A program made the translations under genes and the position numbers. From Pseudomonas fluorescens (GTDB lineage: Bacteria > Pseudomonadota > Alphaproteobacteria > UBA2136 > UBA6156): DNA of 25,303 nucleotides. The DNA is taken from contig QFOU01000014.1 in NCBI GenBank assembly GCA_003241595.1, forward strand, positions 1 to 25,303, given 5' to 3'. Position 1 is the stretch's first letter, and each line of letters begins with the position of its first letter. Of the stretch, positions 1 through 9,409 are shown in pieces. The notes under the pieces were generated by a model, which made no database searches, had not been told where the DNA came from, and saw only the letters and a program-made list of their open reading frames with translations.

Positions 1-282
1 GGCCAGGACGTGACGGTCGAGCGCCTCGCCGAGCTGAGCGCCAAGTGCGCAGCCGCCGACACCACCGGCCAGGCCGCCGAGGATGGCGCCCGACACGGAG
101 CCGAGTGTGATGCCGACAGGCCCGGCGAGTGCGCCGATAGCTGCACCAGCCTGGCCACCTGCCAGGGCAGCGCTCACGCCGCGGGCAACACCGCCCACGG
201 TGCCGATGGCCGCGCCGGTCTTCATGGCGTGATGGAAAGAAGCGACTTTGGGGGAGTGACAGCGGGGACACTGCAATGACAT
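1..282 (-). CDS. Glycine-zipper protein with N-terminal zinc-ribbon half (partial, runs off the left edge)
   Basis: An open frame of 94 codons reads leftward from an ATG at 280-282 and leaves the window without a stop, so only the N-terminus is seen. It begins MSLQCPRCHSPKV, a CxxC knuckle that looks like half of a zinc ribbon; the second CxxC would lie off the edge. From about residue 20 it becomes a long Gly/Ala-rich stretch with GxxxG spacing (for example GAAIGALAGPVGITLG), typical of glycine-zipper membrane-inserting segments. A strong ribosome binding site, AAGGAGG, lies about 10 nt before the ATG. It is divergent from the gene at 446. I associate this architecture with small hypothetical proteins of gammaproteobacterial integrative elements and plasmids; that is recollection, not a search. 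Function unknown. Confidence 0.75.
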   Translation of the reverse strand, partial: MSLQCPRCHSPKVASFHHAMKTGAAIGTVGGVARGVSAALAGGQAGAAIGALAGPVGITLGSVSGAILGGLAGGVGGCALGAQLGEALDRHVLA

Positions 283-366
283 GGGACGAACCTCCTTGGT
301 GCTGATGTCATGGCAGTAATGTGTGACTGAGATTTTTTCGAATCGAAGACCTCAACAATCGAGCCC

Positions 367-396
367 TTGTAATCGGGCTATGGTCAGTAATAAGAT
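367..396 (+). promoter_or_regulatory. Possible promoter for the FGE-domain gene
   Basis: TTGTAA at 367-372 and TAAGAT at 391-396 are separated by 18 nt and lie about 50 nt before the start at 446. Each box matches 4 of 6 consensus bases. A small inverted repeat (AGCCC/GGGCT, 362-379) overlaps the -35 side. The 283-445 gap between the two divergent genes shows nothing else I can support. Confidence 0.25.
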
Positions 397-445
397 TCCT
401 CAACGCTTGAGTGCGTGTGGTGCCTGAGCAACCACGGCTGAGCAG

Positions 446-2335
446 TTGCCTCCTCAGTTGATCAGCTCAAAGGGCCTTGCCCTCTCTCTCCAAATCCCTG
501 CTGACCATGACCTGTTGCCTGAGGCAGCACGGTACTTCGTTGCCGTGGCTTTACTGGAGAGAGCTATGAATATGCCTGATTTGTTGCGTGCATCGCGTGA
601 CGTCCATGTCCTGACTGAGAAGCCGAACACCGAAGACGGGGGTTCTGAGCGCTTCTGGTCCATGCGAATCGAAGGCCTTCATCACGACCACATCCGTGGT
701 GCTGTAGACGAGCTGCGCAGTCGTTGGTCGCGGCCCATTCCCAAGCAGATTGCGCGCTCCGTCAAATCGGTTGCGCTACAGGATGCACTTGCCCGCACCC
801 TCGGTGCGCAGTCCTATACCCACTGGCGCGAGGTCGAGCAGCAGAGGGTTGCCGACTTTCTGTGCGAGCACGGCATGTCGGTGCCGACTGATCTCATTAA
901 GTGGTCGTATTCGCCAAGAATGGTTGGTGCTCTAGCGGCGCAGCAGGTTGCCGATCGGTTGTTCAACTCGGGTCTGGCACTGCCCAAGCGGATCTTTACC
1001 GGGGTGGGTTCTAGCCTGTTCGCCCCTCGCGCGTACGGTCGTCTGGATTTTGACCAAGTAGCTGGCCGCACATTTTGGACAGACCAGCAGCGATACGCTT
1101 TTTGTGAGCAGCATGAGGAAAAAATCCTCATGCGTGCAGAGTACATGCAGGATGGCTGCGGTCTCGACTACCTCGATATGACCGGCCGGATGTTGATGCT
1201 CAACGCGGTAAGTGAGTTCATCGGCTGCATGTACAACATGATGGGCAGCAATCTCATGGAGCCGGCAGTGGGTAAGCCGGTGATGCGCAGTTACAACATG
1301 TCCGAAGAAGATCTGGCCTTTGAGCTGCAGCTCTTCCAGCTGTTCCGTAAAGAAATTGAAAGCTCCGATGATGGCTGGGTGGACGTATTACCAGTTCCAG
1401 GAAATGCCAACCTTATATTCCTGAGAGGTGCCAACGGCGCTTTTGACTGGGTTGTTCGTGATCAGCGCGACAAGGAGTTTTCCTCCAACCCGCTTTACCC
1501 GTTCTTTAACAAGGACGAAGTCCCCAAGGCTATGGACCGGAGCAAGCTGGACGGGCATTTGTACTTTGCAACCGGCACTTGGGCGGAAAAGCTGGAGCAC
1601 GATGCAGAATCGCGTCATTACGCCGAAGGTGGAACGGCAGCCAATTGGCCTGGCTATGCGAAGCTGATTCAGCGTGAGCTCATTGCCGGCAAGGGGTACC
1701 GAACGCCACGCCCTGACACTGGGATCTCATCCGATGACTTCATCCCGCACCGGCTCGGTGAGAGCTGCTTGATGGTGTCTCCCCTTGTTTCGATCGCTGA
1801 GTTTTTCGATTTCTGTGCTCGGTCGAACTGGGGGCAGGCCAGGCAAGAGAAGGCGCTCAAAACAAGATCGAAGGAAATCGACGACTTGGGCGCTATCAAC
1901 ATGGATCCCGCTGAGCTTCCGGTGAGCCTGACCTGGCTGGATGCTGTGGCCTATTGCTGTGACTATGAGCGGCGGACAGGGCTTCCTGTTCGACTGATGA
2001 GTATCGAAGAATGGCAGCAGATCGCCCCGCCGCCGATGGACTTTAGCCATGTGCGATCTTCGCGCCTGCTTACCGTGAAAAAGGGAGAGATGCCTGACGA
2101 TCCTATTTATGAACAGTTGGGCTGGGGCATTGTCGGTGGGGATGGCAGGTTGGGTGGTAACTCCTCGCATTGCCATCGGCCTGACGGCTCACCGATTGCT
2201 GGGGCACCAGAATGGCATTTTCATCTTTCCATTGCGGGATGCGGGCGTGGACGAACATACCCGGCAAGACCTCTTGGTTGGCATTGGGGAAGAGCACACG
2301 CAGCAACACGGTGCCGGTGGTGGGGTTCACACTGA
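446..2335 (+). CDS. Large protein with FGE/sulfatase-modifying-factor-like C-terminal domain; 3' end replaced at ~2165
   Basis: The frame opens with TTG at 446; an in-frame TGA at 425-427 limits the start to within a few codons. Residues 1 to about 440 match no family I recognise. Residues ~105-135 (SVALQDALARTLGAQSYTHW) resemble the short helical motif at the start of many plasmid-borne hypothetical proteins. Residues ~460-545 resemble the formylglycine-generating-enzyme fold: PVSLTWLDAVAYC followed by RTGLPVRLMSIEEWQ corresponds to the 'P-V-x-x-x-W-x-D-A-x-x-Y-C ... R-L-P-T-E-A-E-W-E' core. No signal peptide is seen. Genuine coding seems to end near residue 573 (position ~2165); the last ~56 codons are antisense to the efflux adaptor gene and read as low-quality, Trp/His/Arg-rich sequence. 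The protein is therefore truncated and its true C-terminus is unknown. FGE-like domains also occur as diversified targets of retroelements, but no reverse transcriptase or template repeat is visible here. Confidence 0.7.
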   Translation: MPPQLISSKGLALSLQIPADHDLLPEAARYFVAVALLERAMNMPDLLRASRDVHVLTEKPNTEDGGSERFWSMRIEGLHHDHIRGAVDELRSRWSRPIPKQIARSVKSVALQDALARTLGAQSYTHWREVEQQRVADFLCEHGMSVPTDLIKWSYSPRMVGALAAQQVADRLFNSGLALPKRIFTGVGSSLFAPRAYGRLDFDQVAGRTFWTDQQRYAFCEQHEEKILMRAEYMQDGCGLDYLDMTGRMLMLNAVSEFIGCMYNMMGSNLMEPAVGKPVMRSYNMSEEDLAFELQLFQLFRKEIESSDDGWVDVLPVPGNANLIFLRGANGAFDWVVRDQRDKEFSSNPLYPFFNKDEVPKAMDRSKLDGHLYFATGTWAEKLEHDAESRHYAEGGTAANWPGYAKLIQRELIAGKGYRTPRPDTGISSDDFIPHRLGESCLMVSPLVSIAEFFDFCARSNWGQARQEKALKTRSKEIDDLGAINMDPAELPVSLTWLDAVAYCCDYERRTGLPVRLMSIEEWQQIAPPPMDFSHVRSSRLLTVKKGEMPDDPIYEQLGWGIVGGDGRLGGNSSHCHRPDGSPIAGAPEWHFHLSIAGCGRGRTYPARPLGWHWGRAHAATRCRWWGSH

Positions 2336-3110
2336 TATCAGAGAACTGGAGTTGACCTTCACCTTCGGTGAGTTTGCCATCGACCAGCAGGCGAACGCTG
2401 GCTTTAGGGGATTCTTCATCCTTCTCTCCACTGAATTGCTTACGCAGTTTCATGACTTCTTCGCTGGATTGCGAGACATCGACATAGATGCTGTCGAGCT
2501 GTTGAACCACGGCAATGGCATCGGCCTGACCGGCAGCTACAAGTGCACCCTCGGTTACTTTAGATTGACCGATGCGGCCGGAGATCGGCGACATGACCTT
2601 CGTGTAGTCGAGATTGATCTTGGCGGTGGCGACATTGGCACGGGCAATGGCAACATCGGCCTTGGCTTGTGCCAAGCTGGCAACCGCATTGTCGTACTCC
2701 TGCTTGCTAACGCCACCGATCTTGACCAGTTCGGTGTAGCGTTCGGCCATAGCTTCGACCGATTTCACGTTGGCTTCCGCCTTCTGGAGATCGGCGCGGG
2801 CGCTGTTGTAGGTTGCTTGGAACGGAGCGGGGTCGATCTGATAAAGTTGCTGGCCTTCGGTCACGGTACCGCCTTCTTCAAACAGGCGCTTGGTGATGAT
2901 ACCGCTCACTTGGGGACGAATTTCGGCGACGCGCACGGCAGAAGTGCGGCCGGGGAGATCTTTGGTCAGCTCAAGAGGTTCGGCCTTGAGTGTAACAACA
3001 CTGACTTCCACTGGACCTTGTTGCATGCCTTGCTGACCCGCCTTAGGCCAAAAGTACCAAGCTGCCGCTACTGCAAGAACGGCGCCACCGATCAGATAAA
3101 TGTTTTTCAT
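2103..3110 (-). CDS. RND efflux periplasmic adaptor (membrane-fusion protein, AcrA/MexA type), 3'-truncated
   Basis: The start ATG at 3110 is preceded by AAGGGG at about 8 nt. Residues 1-20 form an uncleaved-looking N-terminal membrane anchor. A lipoyl/barrel-sandwich half follows (LPGRTSAVRVAEIRPQVSG, ~53-72), then an alpha-hairpin (~100-165), the second lipoyl half (MSPISGRIGQSKVTEGALV), and beta-barrel and membrane-proximal segments up to PGMFVHARIP. Family proteins are about 370-400 residues; here recognisable sequence ends at residue ~315 (position 2166) and the frame runs 20 junk codons to a stop at 2103. The ~70-residue membrane-proximal C-terminus is missing. The protein would normally bridge an inner-membrane RND pump to an outer-membrane channel, and both of those genes are absent, presumably lost beyond the junction. 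It is co-directional with the TetR gene 12 nt upstream, whose stop codon overlaps this gene's ribosome binding site, so the two form an operon. As it stands the product is probably non-functional. Confidence 0.88.
   Translation of the reverse strand: MKNIYLIGGAVLAVAAAWYFWPKAGQQGMQQGPVEVSVVTLKAEPLELTKDLPGRTSAVRVAEIRPQVSGIITKRLFEEGGTVTEGQQLYQIDPAPFQATYNSARADLQKAEANVKSVEAMAERYTELVKIGGVSKQEYDNAVASLAQAKADVAIARANVATAKINLDYTKVMSPISGRIGQSKVTEGALVAAGQADAIAVVQQLDSIYVDVSQSSEEVMKLRKQFSGEKDEESPKASVRLLVDGKLTEGEGQLQFSDISVNPTTGTVLLRVLFPNANQEVLPGMFVHARIPQWKDENAILVPQQSVSRQADGNARSYHPTCHPHRQCPSPTVHK
2150..2170. other. Abrupt junction joining two unrelated truncated genes
   Basis: To the left, the plus-strand FGE-like protein still reads sensibly (GWGIVGGDGRLGGNSS). 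To the right, the minus-strand adaptor reads sensibly up to VPQQSVSRQADGNA, whose last codon ends at 2166, and then becomes nonsense. Both genes lose their 3' ends at the same place. No insertion sequence, target-site duplication, tRNA or integrase is visible around it. Confidence 0.7.
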
Positions 3111-3122
3111 GCGAGTTACCCC

Positions 3123-3701
3123 TTAACCCTGTTTATCGTAAGTCATTGCTACAAGACGCCCATAAAGAGCATCGAAATTTTTACCCTCGGCTCGCGCGCA
3201 TTTTAACATGCGTGCAAACCACATTCCATCGGCGGCAAACCGGATGACTTCCAAATGGTCAAAATCATCGGTTTCGCGGTGACGCTCGAGACGAGAATTC
3301 ATCCAGTCCTTCCAGAGGTTATCCAAGTCGGCCTTATAGAGTTTATTACACTCTAGAATAGCCTCTGGGCTTAGGAATTCGTCTTCTGAATCCTCTAAGA
3401 ACGACTTGATATACGCACGGGTGAAGGTGCCGTAGCCGCCTTCATCTTTTTCAAGCAGCGTTTCGATAAGATCATCGAGCTGTTGAATTTCGTCTTCGAA
3501 CAAGGCCCGGATCAACACCTCCTTTTTAGGGAAATGGTGAAGCAAACCACCTTTGGTGCCCCCTGCCGCACAGGCAATGGCCTGCAAGGACACATTAGCG
3601 ACGCCGCTTTGCCCGAACATCTTTGCCGCACAGTCGAGCAGCTGACGCTTAACCACGTCAGGCTGTTTTTTACGGCAATACGCGTTGAGGAAGTCTTTCA
3701 T
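3123..3701 (-). CDS. TetR/AcrR-family transcriptional regulator of the efflux operon
   Basis: The protein has 192 residues, the normal length for TetR regulators. The N-terminal helix-turn-helix spans about residues 15-65: LLDCAAKMFGQSGVANVSLQ, then IACAAGGTKGGLLHHFPKKEVLI, with the conserved 'G-x-x-x-x-H-F-x-x-K-x-x-L' ending of the recognition region. The C-terminal two thirds are helical and variable, as expected for a ligand-binding and dimerisation domain. It sits directly upstream of the RND adaptor, with a 12-nt gap, which is the classic layout of a local pump repressor. The promoter ahead of it is overlapped by a palindrome (3743-3766), so autorepression of the whole operon is likely. 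The inducing ligand cannot be inferred. Confidence 0.9.
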   Translation of the reverse strand: MKDFLNAYCRKKQPDVVKRQLLDCAAKMFGQSGVANVSLQAIACAAGGTKGGLLHHFPKKEVLIRALFEDEIQQLDDLIETLLEKDEGGYGTFTRAYIKSFLEDSEDEFLSPEAILECNKLYKADLDNLWKDWMNSRLERHRETDDFDHLEVIRFAADGMWFARMLKCARAEGKNFDALYGRLVAMTYDKQG

Positions 3702-3742
3702 GCGAACGCTTCAATATCCTTGTTGAGTAGGGTTACTTATTA

Positions 3743-3771
3743 AAGATACCGTCTGGTAGGTATTTTTTCAA
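3743..3771 (-). promoter_or_regulatory. TetR promoter with overlapping palindromic operator
   Basis: On the minus strand TTGAAA (3766-3771) and TATCTT (3743-3748) are spaced by exactly 17 nt, a good sigma-70-type promoter about 45 nt before the TetR start. A palindrome with arms AAGATACC (3743-3750) and GGTATTTT (3759-3766), one mismatch over 8 bp, fills the spacer and the -10 box. A nested shorter palindrome TACC-GTCT-GGTA (3747-3758) is also present. A repressor bound here would block RNA polymerase. The sites are read directly; binding by the adjacent TetR protein is inferred. Confidence 0.7.
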
Positions 3772-3958
3772 GCCGTTGCGCTTAATTTTTTAACATTACC
3801 GTTCATTATATAGAATAGACCATTGTTAAATATTGCCTTTTATTTAGACATTGCTTTATTTTCAAATGCAAACGTGCCCCCAGACAGATTGCCAAGACCC
3901 CACGCCTGGCCTACAAACGAAGCGAAGAACACAAAAGTTCAGGGAGAGGATCTGTATT

Positions 3959-4471
3959 ATGAAGATTATTGTAGGCAGCAAAAACGCCGCCAAGATCTCG
4001 GCCGTTCAAAAAGGCGCAGGCGCCTATTGGTCGAATGTCGAAATTTCCGGTGAAGACGTGGAAAGCGGCGTACCTGCGCAGCCTATTGGTATGGATGAAA
4101 CCATGCAAGGCGCCCTGAACCGCGCCCGCAGCGCACAAGCCCTTGGCGCCGATCTTGGCGTGGGCCTTGAAGGCGGCGTTATGCAGGTGGGCGGCCAATG
4201 GGTCATGTTCGGCTTTGTAGCCATTACCGATGGCGAGCGTGAAGTATCCGTACCCACCGCCGGCACCCCCCTGCCCCACGCCTGGGGCGAGGCCATGAAA
4301 AACGGTGGCGAGTTGCGCCCGTATGTGCTGGCCGCAGGACTTCCCTACGACTACACCAAAGGCGTTGTTGGCCTACTAACCAATGACGTTGTCAGCCGCG
4401 ACGATGGCTTTGCGAGCGCGATTAAAACCGCACTCGCCCCCTGGGTGAACCCACAAGCGTACGCGGCTTAG
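3959..4471 (+). CDS. yjjX: Inosine/xanthosine triphosphatase, YjjX/DUF84 family
   Basis: The 170-residue product starts MKIIVGSKNAAKISAVQ, matching the N-terminal 'ATTNPAKI' nucleotide-binding loop of YjjX. The family signature ESGVPAQPIGMDETMQGALNRA follows at ~35-56, then GVGLEGGV (~73-80) and a closing segment GVVGLLTNDVVSRDD ... AIKTALAPW. Family members hydrolyse non-canonical purine NTPs (ITP, XTP) to monophosphates, cleaning the nucleotide pool in the cytoplasm. The ATG at 3959 is chosen because AGGGAGAGGA lies 8 nt upstream (3941-3950); the frame stays open upstream to 3851, but that part has no family similarity. It is a single-gene unit divergent from the TetR operon, and the AT-rich 3775-3850 stretch between them probably holds its promoter. 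Confidence 0.88.
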   Translation: MKIIVGSKNAAKISAVQKGAGAYWSNVEISGEDVESGVPAQPIGMDETMQGALNRARSAQALGADLGVGLEGGVMQVGGQWVMFGFVAITDGEREVSVPTAGTPLPHAWGEAMKNGGELRPYVLAAGLPYDYTKGVVGLLTNDVVSRDDGFASAIKTALAPWVNPQAYAA

Positions 4472-4501
4472 TTGCCACAGGCCGTTGCGTGATATGAGCT
4501 G

Positions 4502-4524
4502 AAACGGCCTGAAATGGGCCGTTT
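4502..4524 (+). terminator. Hairpin after the YjjX gene, probable terminator
   Basis: Perfect 8-bp stem AAACGGCC (4502-4509) / GGCCGTTT (4517-4524) with a 7-nt loop, 30 nt after the stop codon. The tail after it (GCTCTTGTT) is only moderately T-rich, so termination may be incomplete. Confidence 0.5.
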
Positions 4525-4545
4525 GCTCTTGTTGAATACCATTGC

Positions 4546-4715
4546 TCTCCGTAGCATGCGAAGTGCTGAAACAGGCGAAAAAGCCGACAGCACAACGACT
4601 GACCGGAGAATAAAATAATCAAATAAACCACCGGTGATAAGGTTGACTCTGCAAGAGGGAACCGGACTGACGTTAACCCCTACGGGATACCAAAAAGCCC
4701 GGGGGGTTATTTTAT
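4546..4715 (+). ncRNA. Candidate structured RNA (unassigned), ending in a terminator-like hairpin
   Basis: This part of the 256-nt gap between the YjjX gene and ligA folds into several hairpins. The first is TCTCCG (4546-4551) / CGGAGA (4604-4609), enclosing GTGCTG (4563-4568) / CAGCAC (4588-4593) and an inner GGC/GCC around a GAAAAA loop. An A/T-rich linker (4610-4629) follows. The second is either GGTT/AACC plus CTC/GAG around TGCAA (4641-4663) or CCGGT (4631-4635) / ACCGG (4661-4665), which exclude each other. The third is TAACCCC (4674-4680) / GGGGTTA (4703-4709) with inner GGG/CCC, followed by TTTTAT. It matches no RNA family I can recall (not 4.5S, 6S, tmRNA, RNase P or a common riboswitch). 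No peptide frame with a ribosome binding site is evident. Orientation is inferred from the T-rich end; the minus strand, as ligA 3' UTR, is possible. Confidence 0.4.
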
Positions 4716-4727
4716 ATCTATAGTTAA

Positions 4728-6788
<2,061 letters not shown>

Positions 6789-6796
6789 TCACTAAC

Positions 6797-8476
6797 TTAT
6801 GCAGCCAGCTTGCGACTGGAGGCTTCTTCCAGCAAAGCTTGGGCGGCGGCGCGGGCTTGCGGGGTAATGGCGTTGCCGGAGAGGAGGCGTGCGAGCTCTT
6901 CTTCGCGCGTGGTTTCGTTGAGTGGCGTGAGGCGGGTGGTGGTATGCCCCTCCTCTACATGTTTGGCAATTCGGTAGTGGTTCGAAGCAGATGCGGCAAC
7001 CTGCGGATGGTGCGTAATGGCAAAGGTTTGGTGGCGTGTGGCAATATCGGCCATGGCGTGACCCACGGCTGCCGCCGCTGCACCGGAGAGGCCCGTATCA
7101 ATTTCATCGAATACTACCGTTTGCGGCGCGAGACCTTGGTAGAGCACCGATTTGATAGCGAGCATGAGGCGTGACAACTCTCCGCCCGAAGCCACTTTTG
7201 CAATTGGCTGAGCAGGACTTCCGGGGTTGGCAGCGAGGCGGAGTTCGACGCTTTCCGCACCGTGGGCGTTCCACTGATTTTCAGGCAGCGGTGTGAGTGT
7301 GACGTGGAGGCTGGCGTTGGGCAGGTGGAGAGCTTTGAGCGAGGCTTCCAGCCGGGGTTGCAGGGCTTGGGCGGCTTGTTGGCGAGCGCTTGTGAGAGCT
7401 GCACAGGTTTGTACAAAGGCGGTATAGGCAGCTTGGGCTTGTTTTTCCAGTTCGGCGACTTGATCTTCGGTGGCCGAAAGATTGGTGGTTTGGGCAGCGA
7501 GGCGCTCGAGGGCTTCCGGCAATTCCGGGATAGTCACGCCGTGTTTGCGGGCAGCAGCTTTGAGGGCATGGAGACGGTCATCGATGGTTTCGAGATTGCC
7601 TTCGGCTTCCAGGCTGCTGGTCGCACGGGCGACATCGTGGGCGGCATCGGAGAGGTCGGTTAGGGCGGCATCGAGGCGTTCGGCAAGCGGTTGGAGGGAA
7701 GCATCGACTTGTGCCGCAGCGGCCATGCCCCGGGCTGCTGCGCGGAGGCTGGTGAGAGTGCCGCCTTCGGAATTGAGTGCATCATCGGCTTGGGTGAGAT
7801 GCTGCTGAAGCTGAGTGAAATTGACGAGGCGTGCGCGTTGGGATTGCAGAGCCTCTTCTTCTTCTGGCTGATAATTTAATTTAACCAGCTCGGCATGCCA
7901 ATCGGAAAGGCGTTCAGCATCTAGGCGAGCTTGCTCGCACTGCGCCGCTAATGTTTGGAAGGCGGTTTGGGCTGATTGCCACGCGCGGTAGGCGCCCGCT
8001 GTATCTGCTGCCGCTTGGGCATTGCCGCCAAGGCTATCGAGCAATACACGCTGCGCAGAGGGATTGAGGAGCGCCTGGGTGCCGTGTTGGGCGTGGATAT
8101 CCACCAGCAAGGCACCAAATTGTGCGAGCACGCTGGCGGGTACGGGCGTGCCGTTGGCCCAGGCTTTGGAGCTTTCTGGCTTGAGTTGGCGGCGGAGGAT
8201 AAGTTCATTATTTTCCAGCTCAATTCCCTGCTCTTCAAGTAACACTTGAAGTTGTGGAGTGAGGCTGGGCCGGAAAGTCGCAGTGACTTCTGCCATTGTT
8301 TCGCCATGGCGGATGAGCGACATATCGGCGCGATTGCCAAGAGCCAAGCCGAGGGCGTCCATCAGCAGGCTTTTACCAGCGCCGGTTTCTCCGGTCAGCG
8401 CTGTAAAGCCCGTGGTGAAATCCAGATTCAGCCGCGAGATAAGGGCAATATTAGTAATGGCGATATTGGTAAGCAC
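6797..8476 (-). CDS. recN: DNA repair protein RecN (SMC-like ATPase)
   Basis: The 559-residue product has Walker A at residues 29-36 (GETGAGKS), a long helical/coiled-coil middle rich in Gln, Ala and Glu, the ABC signature KVASGGELSRLMLA, and Walker B TVVFDEIDTGLSG near the C-terminus, followed by the ITHHPQVAA switch region. RecN acts in double-strand-break repair on the nucleoid. The start is GTG at 8476, preceded by AGGGTAGGGGC. It lies between bamD and ligA, the common alphaproteobacterial order. A strong hairpin (8541-8564) separates it from bamD, so it may be only partly coupled to the upstream genes. I see no LexA-type box here, so SOS control is not supported. Confidence 0.97.
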   Translation of the reverse strand: MLTNIAITNIALISRLNLDFTTGFTALTGETGAGKSLLMDALGLALGNRADMSLIRHGETMAEVTATFRPSLTPQLQVLLEEQGIELENNELILRRQLKPESSKAWANGTPVPASVLAQFGALLVDIHAQHGTQALLNPSAQRVLLDSLGGNAQAAADTAGAYRAWQSAQTAFQTLAAQCEQARLDAERLSDWHAELVKLNYQPEEEEALQSQRARLVNFTQLQQHLTQADDALNSEGGTLTSLRAAARGMAAAAQVDASLQPLAERLDAALTDLSDAAHDVARATSSLEAEGNLETIDDRLHALKAAARKHGVTIPELPEALERLAAQTTNLSATEDQVAELEKQAQAAYTAFVQTCAALTSARQQAAQALQPRLEASLKALHLPNASLHVTLTPLPENQWNAHGAESVELRLAANPGSPAQPIAKVASGGELSRLMLAIKSVLYQGLAPQTVVFDEIDTGLSGAAAAAVGHAMADIATRHQTFAITHHPQVAASASNHYRIAKHVEEGHTTTRLTPLNETTREEELARLLSGNAITPQARAAAQALLEEASSRKLAA

Positions 8477-8540
8477 GCCCCTACCCTAGGCAGTGCCCCG
8501 TCGTTCGGCAAGAGGGTGAATACGATATTGCTATGAAAAC

Positions 8541-8564
8541 GGCCTGTTGGTTGCCCAACAGGCC
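8541..8564 (-). terminator. Hairpin between bamD and recN
   Basis: Perfect 10-bp inverted repeat GGCCTGTTGG (8541-8550) / CCAACAGGCC (8555-8564) with a 4-nt loop, 20 nt after the bamD stop. On the minus strand it is followed by GTTTTC, so it may terminate or attenuate bamD transcripts before recN. Confidence 0.65.
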
Positions 8565-8584
8565 AGCATTCGGATTCGATGTCA

Positions 8585-9409
8585 CTAGAACAGATCGGAG
8601 AAGGTACGGCCGAGCTTTTTAGCCCACGATTCGCTTTCACCTTCCGGCGCCAACTTACGCTCGGTTAAAAGGCCATAAGCACGTTTATACCAAGCCGAGC
8701 CTTGGTAGTTATAGCCAAGGATGGAGGCTGCACGGAGGGCTTCATCGTTAATACCCAGCGCCAAATAGCTTTCAGTCAGGCGATAGAGAGCCTCGGGCGT
8801 TTGGCTGCTTGTTTGGTAGTTTTGCACAACTACGCGAAAGCGGTTGATGGCGGGCAGCCACATTTTTTGAGACTGATAGTAGCGACCTACCGTCATCTCC
8901 TTACCCGCAAGGTGGTCATTGCACAGTGTGATCTTCAGACGAGCATCGCGGGCGTAAGGGCTTTCTGGGAAGCGGTTCACCACTTCGGTGAACGCATCCA
9001 ATGCAAGTTGTGTTTCGGACTGGTCACGATTTACATCGGTCATTTGATTGTAATGATTAAGACCTGCCATGTAGTACATGTAGGCAAGGTCTTTGTGACC
9101 GGGGTGCATTTTGACGAAGCGATCGATCGTGGCGAGCGATTCATCGTAGTCCTTGTTCAGCATCTGGGCATACGCGGTCATAATCTGGCCACGGGTTGCC
9201 CATCCGGAATAGGGGTATTGGCGATCCAGCTCTTCAAAGTTATGCACGGCTTGGGCGTAGCGCTTTTTCTGGATATTATCCATACCATTATTATAAAGCT
9301 CTCCCACCGTGCCGGTCAGCTCGCCATCTGGTTTGGAAGATGAGGCGCAAGCGCTGAAAAGTGTTGTGGTTGCCAACAGGGCAAAGATAAGAATTCTTGT
9401 GTTCTTCAT
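8585..9409 (-). CDS. bamD: Outer membrane protein assembly factor BamD (lipoprotein, TPR repeats)
   Basis: The product has 274 residues. The signal peptide MKNTRILIFALLATTTLFSAC ends in a lipobox with Cys21, so the mature protein should be a lipoprotein on the inner face of the outer membrane. TPR helices follow, with the family features LYNNGMDNIQKKRYAQAVHNFEEL (cut here to its key part), DRQYPYSGWATRG, FVKMHPGHKDLAYMYYMAGL and VVNRFPESPYARDA, and a basic C-terminus. BamD links BamA to the other Bam lipoproteins in inserting beta-barrel proteins. The ATG at 9409 was chosen because the lipoprotein signal starts there and overlaps the stop of the upstream gene as ATGA (9406-9409), implying translational coupling. 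The frame stays open ~70 codons upstream, but only as a shadow of that gene. Confidence 0.96.
   Translation of the reverse strand: MKNTRILIFALLATTTLFSACASSSKPDGELTGTVGELYNNGMDNIQKKRYAQAVHNFEELDRQYPYSGWATRGQIMTAYAQMLNKDYDESLATIDRFVKMHPGHKDLAYMYYMAGLNHYNQMTDVNRDQSETQLALDAFTEVVNRFPESPYARDARLKITLCNDHLAGKEMTVGRYYQSQKMWLPAINRFRVVVQNYQTSSQTPEALYRLTESYLALGINDEALRAASILGYNYQGSAWYKRAYGLLTERKLAPEGESESWAKKLGRTFSDLF

Noticed and set aside
10..279. 89-codon plus-strand frame at the left edge
   Set aside because: The minus strand carries a glycine-zipper protein with a strong ribosome binding site over the same bases; the plus frame is its complement.
446..2335. Target protein of a diversity-generating retroelement
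   Set aside because: The FGE-like end fits, but there is no reverse transcriptase, no template/variable repeat pair and the 3' end, where a variable region would lie, is missing.
2166..2335. C-terminal 56 residues of the FGE-like protein as genuine coding
   Set aside because: They lie antisense to good adaptor coding sequence and have Trp/His/Arg-rich, non-family composition, so they are run-on beyond the junction.
3851..3958. N-terminal extension of the YjjX protein
   Set aside because: The extension has no family similarity and AGGGAGAGGA directly precedes the ATG at 3959.
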